A DNA stretch of 64,000 bases from Folioceros fuciformis (lineage: Eukaryota; Anthocerotophyta; Anthocerotopsida; Anthocerotales), in assembly GCA_049999805.1 (NCBI GenBank), contig JBNGIO010004579.1:1-64000 (forward strand). Reading direction: 5' to 3'. The notes below the pieces were generated by a model. That model searched no databases and was not told the DNA's origin. It saw nothing but the letters and a program-made list of their open reading frames with translations. The position numbers were made by a program, and so were the translations under genes. This document shows, piece after piece, positions 55,595 through 64,000 of this stretch. How positions within the stretch are numbered: position 1 is the first letter of the stretch; every line of letters begins with the position of its first letter.

Positions 55595-55619
55595 TATATA
55601 TATATATATATATATATAT
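55595..55619. repeat. TA dinucleotide microsatellite
   Basis: About twelve TA units in a row within AT-rich DNA. Confidence 0.9.
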
Positions 55620-56346
55620 TTATAGACAAAATATTCCGAATTCTTCTTGTCATTTAGTTTCATAGGAGTATCTCTTTTGTTTTTTTATTAGATAAATTCT
55701 TATATATTCTTGTTATCTAGGTTTTTTCAATAATAAAGTCTCCATTTTTATCCATAGGTAAGGGGTTTCCGGGTCACTCTCTTCCTTTGGTTTCGTACAA
55801 GGTGTTTCCCTGTTTTTTTTCCTCATTAGATAAACTCATGTACATTCTTGTTATCTAGGTTTAACGATCGGCTAGTTCCGTTGAATAGATCTGGAATCGT
55901 CGCTTCATCACTGTACGACAGGTTGAAAAAGGTTTCACTGCACGGCGTGCTAGGTAGAAAAAGGGAGCCATCGATGCGATAGTTTTACTCTTCCTTCTTC
56001 TTCGTCTTCTCCCTTGAGACGATCATCAGTCCGGCTGGTTGTGGGTAAAGTGATCCCAGGCAACGACTCTCTTCTATAGTTGTGTGCCAGCAAGCCAACC
56101 AGCCAGCAAGCAAGTAGGCATTCCATCGAGGTAGGCAAGCAAACAAGCGAGCAGGCGAGCGAGCGAGAGAGCAAGGAAGACGCCAAGTAAGGGAGGTGAG
56201 CAGGGGGAGCATGGCCGTGGAATAGATTGCTTAGCTGCTTGCTGCGAAATTGAGGAGTCTATGTTTGTGTCTTTCATAACAGGCACGCAGGGGCAGTGAA
56301 AGAGTTGTCGAAGATACGCGCAGTTGGCAGAGCGAGAGCGCGCGGA

Positions 56347-59300
56347 ATGGGCTCAGCAGGGCCGTCAGGAGGGTACGTCGACCTGCATACCTTTTTCAAG
56401 GGTCCATCAGGTTCCCCTCACCCAGCCTATCCCACTCCATCCAACCCCTACCCGCAGGCTCCCCCGGTGTATTCCTACCCGACGCCGTCAAATCTTCCTC
56501 CCAATCCCGGTGCCTACGGCTTCAGCACCCCTCCCACAGCCTCCTACTATGTGCACTTCGGCGGGGGCCAAGATCTGAACCCGCGTCCCCCTCCTTTCCC
56601 CCCCTTCCCCCAGCTTCCTTCCTCGCATTCCCTTCCCCACGCCTCTGAGCCCCAGGTTCCAGTGCAAGGAGTGCAGCCAGCTAGCAGTCCCACTCTGGAC
56701 GGGGCCCGGCTCATGGCTCTTCTCACCACCTCCTCTGCCGTGGAGGGAGACATGGCCGGCTCGCTGGAGCTACCCGAAGGCTCCCGGGCAGGTCCAGGGC
56801 CCGGACTCCCGACTGTGGCTCCTCCGGCAATTGCTCCCGCCATTCCCACCGCTCCCCCGGTTCACTCTCTGGCTACTCCCTCTGGGCCCAGGATGCCTGC
56901 CAGGCGAGGTCAGGGGCGATCGATTTCAGGGAGTAAGGTTGTGTACGACATAGATGTGAGGCTGCCTGGAGAAGCTCAACCACAGTTGGAGGTGCAGCCT
57001 ATCACTGTGTACACGTCAGAGAATGTGATGGTCGTGGGGCGGCAGATTGCTGTCAACAGCGAATATATCTGCTATGGCCTCCGGGGAGGTAACATCAGGA
57101 TTCTCAATATCCACACAGGATTGCGGGCCCTTCTTCGAGGACACTCACTGGTCTGTCCGACCTGCTTGCGTATGTAGAACATTGTTTGGATGTGTCTGTG
57201 TGATGATGTGTATTAAGCATTTGCGTTCATCACTGTCTCACTCCAGAGAATGACCGACATGGCTTTTCTTGCCCCGAATCTCCATTTTGTAGCCAGGTGA
57301 GGTCGTGGCGTCTGTCATGACATTCGAGCTCCGTCCTCTATCGCTGAACCACGCTTCATTTGGTAGTCACAATTGGACTAATTTATTGGCTGTTTGTTTG
57401 ACTGGCAGTGCAAGCTCCGATGGCCGCGTTTTTGTTAGGGAGATAGTAGCGGATGGTGGCGAGGATGGGAAAACACAGATAAGGGATAAGATAATTTTAG
57501 CCCTGCTTCTTAAGGGAGATTGGGAATCGGCGCATCCACTTGTTTGCTGGCATTCTCACATGCAGGTCACCTTTCTGTTACTGCCGTTGGCCTAGTTTAT
57601 GATTTTCTCTAGTCATGGCTACTTATTGCTGCTGAACGGACTCTGTACTTCGAATATTTTTGCAGAAGACGCTTTACGTAGGCATTGGCAAGTATCTTGT
57701 TGAGATAAATATTTCAGCAGCAGGACGACTAGCACCACCTGGTGGGTTCACAGTGGACAACCCTGTGGAATTTGATGTGAATCGTCCACCGGAGGGCATT
57801 TTTGCAGTGTGTGGACATGAAGGTGATGTTACCAGCCTGGCAGTAACTGATAAATTCCCCAACTGTGTGGCTACTGCTTCGAAGGATGGGGTGGTGAGTC
57901 TGTTCTTGCCTTTATCAATGCCACTCTTAAACATAGCAAGATCCAGATGCTTTTTGTTCTACTTTCTCACTTTCTACTGCTGCCATACGGGTGACGCAGG
58001 TACGTTTCTGGGTCTCCAATAAGACACCTCTAATGACTTTAATCCCTCATAACCGTCAACCTGTTGGCACAGTTGCCTTTCTCGCAGCTCCTGGTGGGCC
58101 TGCCAGCTCGGGTGGAGTTCTGCTTCTGACAGCGGTGTGTGGCCATCGATTTTAAGCTTCTGTTGCCCCTCCTTCATTGGATCAACCTTGACGTTGCATT
58201 CCCTCGTCATAAGGAAGCCTCTGATTAGACTTTTTGCTAATTGGAGGCTTACTCTGCTGTGCTTCAGGGGCCTTTAAACCGAGAACTGAAGCTCTGGGCG
58301 CAGAGGAGTTCGGGAGTTCCTTCATCGCCTGCTTCACGTGGATGGATTTGCTTTCAAACTCTTGAACTCCAGAGCTCAGCTGAAACTGCGTATGACAGGG
58401 CATTTTTTAATCAGGTGGTGGTTTTACCACATGCGAGCTTAATCCTTCTAGCTAATGCGAAGAAGAATGCTCTGTATGCAATCCATGTAGAGGTTGATGC
58501 ACATGGTAACCCCAGGCGCATGGATTACATAGCAGAGTTTTCTGTGACTATGCCTGTGCTTAGCCTTACTGCAACCATCAACGAGGAAGCAATGGTTCAA
58601 GTTTATTGTGTTCAAACTCAGGCCATTCAGCTGTATGCCCTTGATATGACTCAGTGTTCGCCTTCACCAGATGAGAGTGGTAGCTCCTCGCCAAATTCCG
58701 AGGGAAATATTGGTAGTGTCGGGTCACCAGCCTTACAGAATCTTTCTGGGACTTTGACAAGTGAGGCGACAGTTGCTTCATCATCTTCTAGTTATCAGAG
58801 TGGCCTGGATGTTGGGAGACCTATGAATGTTGACAATAGCGTAGATTTTGAAACGCCTGTGGACCATTCTGTTGATCAAGCACCAGTGACGTCTGATGTA
58901 AGTAGAGCGATTAGTTTGGATCTCACTGAGGATAGCATAGCAGAAGGATCTTCTGCGCCAGTAAAGGACGGCGCAAGTACTCCAGAAGAAGTTCCCTTTA
59001 ACGAAGAGCAGAATGTGTCTGAAACTGAGGTGCATTCTAGTTCCAGAAGCGGACATGAGGTGGGCAGCAGCACGAGCGCATTGGCAGATACGAACAATCA
59101 TAAACCTGAGAAACAAGTGGAGGAAGAGGGGTTAGAGACCAGGGCTGAACTGCCACCATCTGATGATGATGGGGAAAGGGTTTCTGACAATTCAACGTTG
59201 AGCCAAGTTGTTCAACTTGTGGGCTTCAGTGAAGAAGAGCTACAGGACACACCGCGTCCTATGTTATCAGGAGGTGCCGCTTCAGCTCATTCACTGCTTA

Positions 59301-61879
59301 CTCCATCTCAGCTCATGCAGATGGCTCAGGGATCAACAGTTGGACAAGGCAGCTCGCCGCCCCTGTCCTCTCCTGTTTCTCGACCAGCAGGAGGGGACTT
59401 GGGCTTAGATGAGAAGAAGGTTGAGTACACCACTTTCAATGTGGAAATGGATAAAGTGCTTGGTCCTGAGAGCAGCACGGCCATCTTGGAAGTTTCTGGT
59501 GATCAGGAGGTTTTCCGAGATAGCAGTGCATTGTCTTCGGATGTTTCTCGAGAGAAGACGCAGATTCCTGTGCAGGATAGAATGTCAATTACCAGTAATG
59601 AGGAAGATGCTGCTGATGAAGCTTCGCTGGTTTTGGATGGTGAAGCGTATGAAGAACGGGACTCTTCAGTCCTGCATGTAAGGGAAGGTCAGGAAGTTCT
59701 TAAGGAAAGTTCAGTTACCAGATCGGATGTCATCCGAACGGCTCTGCCTTCACCGGCCTCGGGTGCAGCAAAAGGCAGGAAGAACAAGAACAAAGCAAAC
59801 ATCTCTGGAGTTGGAATACCAGTTGTTTCTGAAGCTACCTCCATGAGATCCAGTGTTGTACCGACAGCCTCTACAGTAGTATCTTCTGAAGGCGAACCAA
59901 GTGTAAGCACCAGTTCAAGGCCAAACACAATTGAGGGCTTGGCTACTCAGGCGATTGCTATGCAGGATACATTGAATCAGGTAATGAGGTCTCTGCTTTA
60001 GCTTTTCTCTTGTCGACTTATTTATAATTGAACCTCTGTTCCTTTCTCAACTTGAAAAGAGAATATGTCCTGGATGAAAGGATGACTGACTGATGCGTTT
60101 GCATTTCCAGTTAATGGTGATGCAGAAGGAACTACACAAGCAGATGGCAGTTATCTTAGCTGTTCCACTCAACAAAGAGGGAAAGCGAGTGGAGATCGCT
60201 TTAGGGGCACGCATCGAGAGGGTTGTGAAGGCACATGGTGATGCAATGTGGGCCCGAATGCAAGAGGAAAATGTCAAACGTGATAAAGCGGACCGAGACC
60301 GATTGTCATCGGCTTTCTCAAACTTCTTCAACAAGGATCTGCCTGTGGCTTTTGAGCGCACTCTGAAGAAGGAGATAACTGCTAATGCTCCAGCAGTTGC
60401 AAAGCAGATCACACCTTACGTCGAAAAGGCTGTCATGGCAGTTTTTACTGATGGTTTCCAGGTATGAACTCTGGAGTGTTGGACAGCTTAGATAGCCTGA
60501 TTACTTTGCATTCCTATCCTGGTATTTGTTGGTTTCTTATTCTAATTTCTGGTAGCAGAAGTCCCTCGGCGAAAAAATTTCATCACAGTTGGAGAAAATT
60601 GTTTCAACAAGGCTGGAGGCATCTGTGAGCAAGCAATTGCAGACTCAGTTCCATACTGCAGGAAGGCAAATACTGCAGGTTGGAGTTCGGACAGGATATT
60701 GTTTTTGCGTTGTTGCTTTCCTTTTGAAGTATGACTTGTGGTGAATCCCATTAATATTTGGCTGATACTGTGCAGGATTCTATTCGGGCATCATTTGAAG
60801 CATTGATAGTTCCGGCATTTGATAGGTCATGCAGGTCAATGTTCGAGCAAGTAGATGAGGCTTTTCAGCAGGGGATGGCTGAGCATACAGCCCATGCACA
60901 GCAACAGTTCAACGAGTCTCATTCTGCACTCGCCAGCACCCTGCAGGTAGTGGACCTAGCTATTATGTTTGATCCTTGGTCTATGCTTGTTGTGAAAATT
61001 GACGTGCAGGTTTCCACCGTCAGTATCTGCTCAGTCGTCTCTCCTCCTGGCCGTCTATCTTCCTCTGAACTTGCCGCTCGTCATGCAGGATGCAGTAACT
61101 TCTGCAACATCTCTTGTAGCTTCTCTGAAAGGGGACATAGCTGATGGGCAAAGGAAGCTGGTGGCACTAGCTGAAAATGCAGGTGCTACAGCTGCGAGGG
61201 CTGGTTTAAGTGTTGGTCAGAGCAATTGCACACTTCGTGATAAGGTAAATGTGAAGATGACCGACTTTGAAATACAGATGAGTCTACCGCATGTGGAAGG
61301 AAGGAAGCGTGGGGCATGTACTGATACTGGCTTTTGCACTTTGGACACGTGATCTACGTAGGTGCTCTCGCTGCAGCATGTGGAAGAGGCTCTGGATCCT
61401 ACGATTGAGCTGTCAAGGTTGGTGAGCGAGGACAGGCTGGAGGAGGCTTTCAATAGAGCCCTTTCATTGAGTGACGTGGCAGTGGTGTCATGGTTATGTA
61501 CTCAGGTGGGCCGAAAGACAGCTGATTGTCGTTGGTGGCGGTGTGCATCTCTGACAAGAGGCTAACCGTCTGACTGCTGCAGATTGATCCGGAAAAGCTT
61601 TTCACGAGGGTCCCGCTGCCCCTGAGTCAAGGAGTGCTGTTATCTCTGGTGCAGCAGCTTGGCTGCGAATTAGGACAAGACACGACCAGGAAACTGACAT
61701 GGATCCAACATGCTGCTCTTCTACTGAACCCCAATGACCCCCTGCTCGCACCCCACATGAGGCCCTTTCTAGAGCAGCTTTACCAAAATTTGCATCGCCA
61801 GATGGTGGCTTCTCCGGGCAACCCATCCATACGGCTGGTGATTCATCTCGTTAACTCCTTGCTAACATCATGTAAGTGA
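56347..61879 (+). CDS. VCS: VARICOSE/EDC4-type mRNA decapping scaffold
   Basis: Twelve exons: 56347-57150, 57247-57296, 57409-57565, 57666-57893, 58000-58134, 58268-59980, 60111-60461, 60559-60678, 60776-60946, 61089-61244, 61377-61505, 61583-61879, giving 1436 aa with all phases consistent. Residues 1-190 are Pro/Ser/Gly-rich. The WD40 region starts near 199 with [20 protein letters not shown] and contains VAVNSEY-like strands, [20 protein letters not shown] and [13 protein letters not shown], running to about residue 600. A long acidic, Ser-rich linker (600-1030) follows, then a helical C-terminal domain ([20 protein letters not shown] onward) ending VINSLL-like at [23 protein letters not shown] binds DCP1/DCP2 in P-bodies and promotes 5' decapping and mRNA decay. 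The acceptor of exon 11 could instead lie 15 bases upstream, adding five residues. Confidence 0.93.
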
Positions 61880-61989
61880 ACTGGAGTGGACCATGAAGTG
61901 TGTATACTGACCCGAGAGAGTTAGGGGGTCGTAACACGTTTTGCAAACTCGATGTTCTACATTTGTTGCCACTTCTGTGGATGTCATGT

Positions 61990-61995
61990 AATAAA
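61990..61995 (+). terminator. Candidate poly(A) signal of the VARICOSE gene
   Basis: AATAAA lies 110 bases after the stop codon and before the start of the next PPR gene at 62128. The short spacing suggests the VARICOSE 3' end and the PPR leader nearly abut. Confidence 0.5.
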
Positions 61996-62127
61996 TGCGG
62001 CTGCGCACCGCTGCTTTATTTGTTCCTTCCCGGACCCTTTGATGCCCTAATTGCTTGGTTGGTTCCGGTACTCTGAGCGATTCAAATGCCGCCATCGTGG
62101 TGGCTCTGGAAACCTGTATTATGAGGG

Positions 62128-64000
62128 ATGCCCGTTTGTGCTCGAAGTGTTTGGTTGATTCTACGCAGTAGACTGACAGGATATCAGTCCTTGGGTGCAC
62201 CGCGGGCTCGTGGCTTGGCTGGGTACAAGTCCAAGCTCTGCAGTGAGCACAGCAGAAAGTGCACAGTTGCCCGCTGTGGTAGGTATGCCGTGCTCCTCAG
62301 ATCCACTCACTACCTTGCCCAGCCCTTGGAAGGCTCGGTTCGCAGTTTGGATGATGCCGACAAGTTGGCGAGAACTGCAGGGTATGCCGACCCTGTGGAA
62401 TGGAGAAAGCTGTGTGATCATGGACAGCTTCTCAAGGCCTTTGAGGTGCTGGTCCGCATGGCTGACAAGGGTGACTTCGTGTCCAGGGACATGCTGTATC
62501 ATCTGCTCAAGGGTTGTATTGAGTACAGGGATGTGGGCATCGGCAGGCGTATTCATGCCGTGTCTGCTGGCCTTGGGTATGGCGGGAATTCCTTCTTAGC
62601 CACTCATATCATTCGCATGTATGCTTCTCTGGGTAGCCTGGTGGAAGCGAGCCAGACATTCAGCCTGTTTCCTGCACCCGACGTGTTTGTGTGGGCGTCC
62701 ATCATTTCTGCACATGCTGAGCACGGCCAGCCGGATGATGCGGTGCAACTTTATCACCAAATGAGGCAGTCAGGTGTCCAGGCGAACGACTACGTGTTTG
62801 TGGCGGTCTTGAAGGCCTGTGCTCGTGGAGGGGATTTGACGTCCGGAAAGTGGGTCCATGGTCATGTCACGGACACTGGGGGGCGGCCTGGTGCCTTTGT
62901 TGGCAGCTCGCTTGTCGACATGTATGCCAAATGTGGCAGCCTGCAGGACGGCCGTGCCGTATTCGACAGCTTGCCCACGAAGACTGTAGTGACATGGAGT
63001 GCCATGATCAGCGCATATTCTCAGCATGGCTTTGGTCAGGAAGCCCTCAATCTGTATGGTAGAATGGAGCGAGAGGGCCTGACGCCAGGGAACGACGTCA
63101 CGTTTGTGGCCCTTTTGAAAGCCTGCGCTAGCATTGGAGCCTTACAGGAAGGACGGCGGTTGTATGCTCAGATTCTCAGCTGGGGAGTCAGTGTGAGCTT
63201 AATTGTCGGTAATACCTTACTGGACATGTTCGCGAAATGTGGGAGTCTGGCGGATGCGCGCATAGTGTTTGACGGGTTGCCAGCCCGGAGTTTGGTCTCG
63301 TGGAGTGCCATGATTGCAGGATATGTGCAACATGGGCGTGGGCAGGAGGCTATCAATCTGTTCGATAGTATGTTGCAGGATGGAGTCGTTCCAGATAGCT
63401 TCACACTTGTTTGCGCTTTGAAAGCATGTGCTGACGTAGGAGCTAAGCAGAGAGGCCAGAAGATTCATGCCCAGGTTCTGGAAATGGGACTAGAAACAGA
63501 TTCGTTCATCGGGAATGCTTTGGTGGACATGTATGCCAAGTGTGGGAGTATGCACGACGCTCAAGGAGTTTTCTCCAGATTGTCCAGAAGAGATGTGGTG
63601 ACATGGAATGCCCTGATTCATGGCTATGGCCTACATAATAATTGCAACACGGCAATGAGGTGTTTTCTGGAGATGCAGCAGCAGGGAGTGGAGCCGGATG
63701 GTGCTACATTCCTCTCTCTGCTCATGGCATGCAGCCATGTGGGCCTGGTGAATGAGGGCCAGTATTTCTTCAGGTTCATGGTAGAAGAGCATGGCACGCT
63801 GCCCACTGCCGAACACTACAGTTGCCTGGTGGACCTTCTAGGGCGAGCCGGGCATTTGGAAGAAGCAGAAACTGTGCTGCAACGGATGCCTTGCCAACAG
63901 GACGTCGTCGGGTGGATGTCCCTCCTGAGCGCTTGCCTAACTCACTGTGACGTGGAGAGAGGGAGGAGATGCTTCAATCGTCTGACTGAAGTGGATCGCC
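62128..64000 (+). CDS. PPR protein of the PLS class, 3' end outside the window
   Basis: A frame open from the ATG at 62128 to the window edge (624 codons). The N terminus (MPVCARSVWLILRSRLTGYQ) suits organelle import. A PLS array begins near residue 125 with LYHLLKGCIEYRDVGIGRRI and continues with units such as GNALVDMYAKCGSMHDAQGV. The last bases encode VGWMSLLSACLTHCDVERGR, the start of the E1 motif, so E2 and probably a DYW domain lie beyond. It has no OSB-type PDF segment at its N terminus, unlike the copies at 44370 and 48359. It sits 248 bp after the stop of VARICOSE on the same strand. Confidence 0.88.
   Translation, partial: MPVCARSVWLILRSRLTGYQSLGAPRARGLAGYKSKLCSEHSRKCTVARCGRYAVLLRSTHYLAQPLEGSVRSLDDADKLARTAGYADPVEWRKLCDHGQLLKAFEVLVRMADKGDFVSRDMLYHLLKGCIEYRDVGIGRRIHAVSAGLGYGGNSFLATHIIRMYASLGSLVEASQTFSLFPAPDVFVWASIISAHAEHGQPDDAVQLYHQMRQSGVQANDYVFVAVLKACARGGDLTSGKWVHGHVTDTGGRPGAFVGSSLVDMYAKCGSLQDGRAVFDSLPTKTVVTWSAMISAYSQHGFGQEALNLYGRMEREGLTPGNDVTFVALLKACASIGALQEGRRLYAQILSWGVSVSLIVGNTLLDMFAKCGSLADARIVFDGLPARSLVSWSAMIAGYVQHGRGQEAINLFDSMLQDGVVPDSFTLVCALKACADVGAKQRGQKIHAQVLEMGLETDSFIGNALVDMYAKCGSMHDAQGVFSRLSRRDVVTWNALIHGYGLHNNCNTAMRCFLEMQQQGVEPDGATFLSLLMACSHVGLVNEGQYFFRFMVEEHGTLPTAEHYSCLVDLLGRAGHLEEAETVLQRMPCQQDVVGWMSLLSACLTHCDVERGRRCFNRLTEVDR

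Larger units (their letters stand above)
51590..56346. other. 4.8-kb intergenic region, mostly AT-rich repeat-like DNA
   Basis: After the 3' flank of the Mpv17 gene the DNA from about 52600 to 55900 is AT-rich, with no supported gene; short frames at 52702-52914, 53547-53750 and 54756-55052 lack domains. Features seen are a perfect palindrome at 52525-52552, a (TA) run at about 55595-55619, a repeated phrase TTCTTGTTATCTAGGTTT at about 55702 and 55844, and a GCAA/GCGA-rich microsatellite at 56086-56175 in the leader of the next gene. It probably contains old transposon remnants. Confidence 0.45.

Overview
The window is nuclear DNA of a land plant. Most genes are interrupted by short introns (about 60-440 bp) with GT..AG ends, and many acceptors read tgcag. 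The gene set is that of plants: a DYW-type PPR family, VARICOSE, a chloroplast RH3-type helicase, an SPD1/Ycf45-type AAA ATPase and a STIC2/YbaB plastid protein. Four large intronless DYW-class PPR genes within 23 kb, most ending in Asp-Arg-His or Asp-Arg-Gln instead of Asp-Tyr-Trp, suggest a seed-free lineage with heavy organellar RNA editing (lycophyte, fern, hornwort or moss). I cannot name the species. Two runs of N (16407-16416 and 32276-32375) are assembly gaps.

Layout. 1-1055: decayed 3' end of a LINE. 1459-15114: gene-dense block with the YbaB/STIC2 protein (+), an LRR/hydrolase fusion (+), a DUF3820-like protein (-), an acidic ORF directly ahead of a PUS1-type tRNA pseudouridine synthase (+), a GT61 glycosyltransferase (-) and a metallophosphoesterase (-). 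16241-18425: a 48-bp minisatellite and an erythromycin-esterase family gene (-). 19424-26368: two tandem paralogues of a four-helix membrane RING-H2 ligase; the first has lost its RING domain and its ancestral start. 26850-34750: SPD1-like ATPase (-), RH3-like DEAD-box helicase (+) and saccharopine-dehydrogenase-like oxidoreductase (-). 34751-38373: AT-rich island with three tandem-repeat arrays. 38374-39525: F-box gene (-). 41192-50476: three DYW PPR genes. 50627-51589: Mpv17/PMP22 protein (+). 51590-56346: AT-rich intergenic DNA. 56347-61879: VARICOSE/EDC4 (+). 62128-64000: a fourth PPR gene, cut by the window edge.

How the genes relate. Much of the window serves organelles: PPR-DYW editing factors, the RH3 helicase, the SPD1 homologue and the YbaB protein. 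They do not form an operon; each is a separate transcription unit, some sharing short divergent promoters (150 bp between the PPR at 50476 and the Mpv17 gene at 50627).

The most unusual observation is that two neighbouring PPR-DYW genes (44370-47486 and 48359-50476) carry near their N terminus a segment closely resembling the PDF motif of organellar single-stranded DNA-binding (OSB) proteins. That would join a DNA-binding element to an RNA-editing scaffold. Exon models were derived by hand from splice signals, phase and family similarity; no database search was possible.
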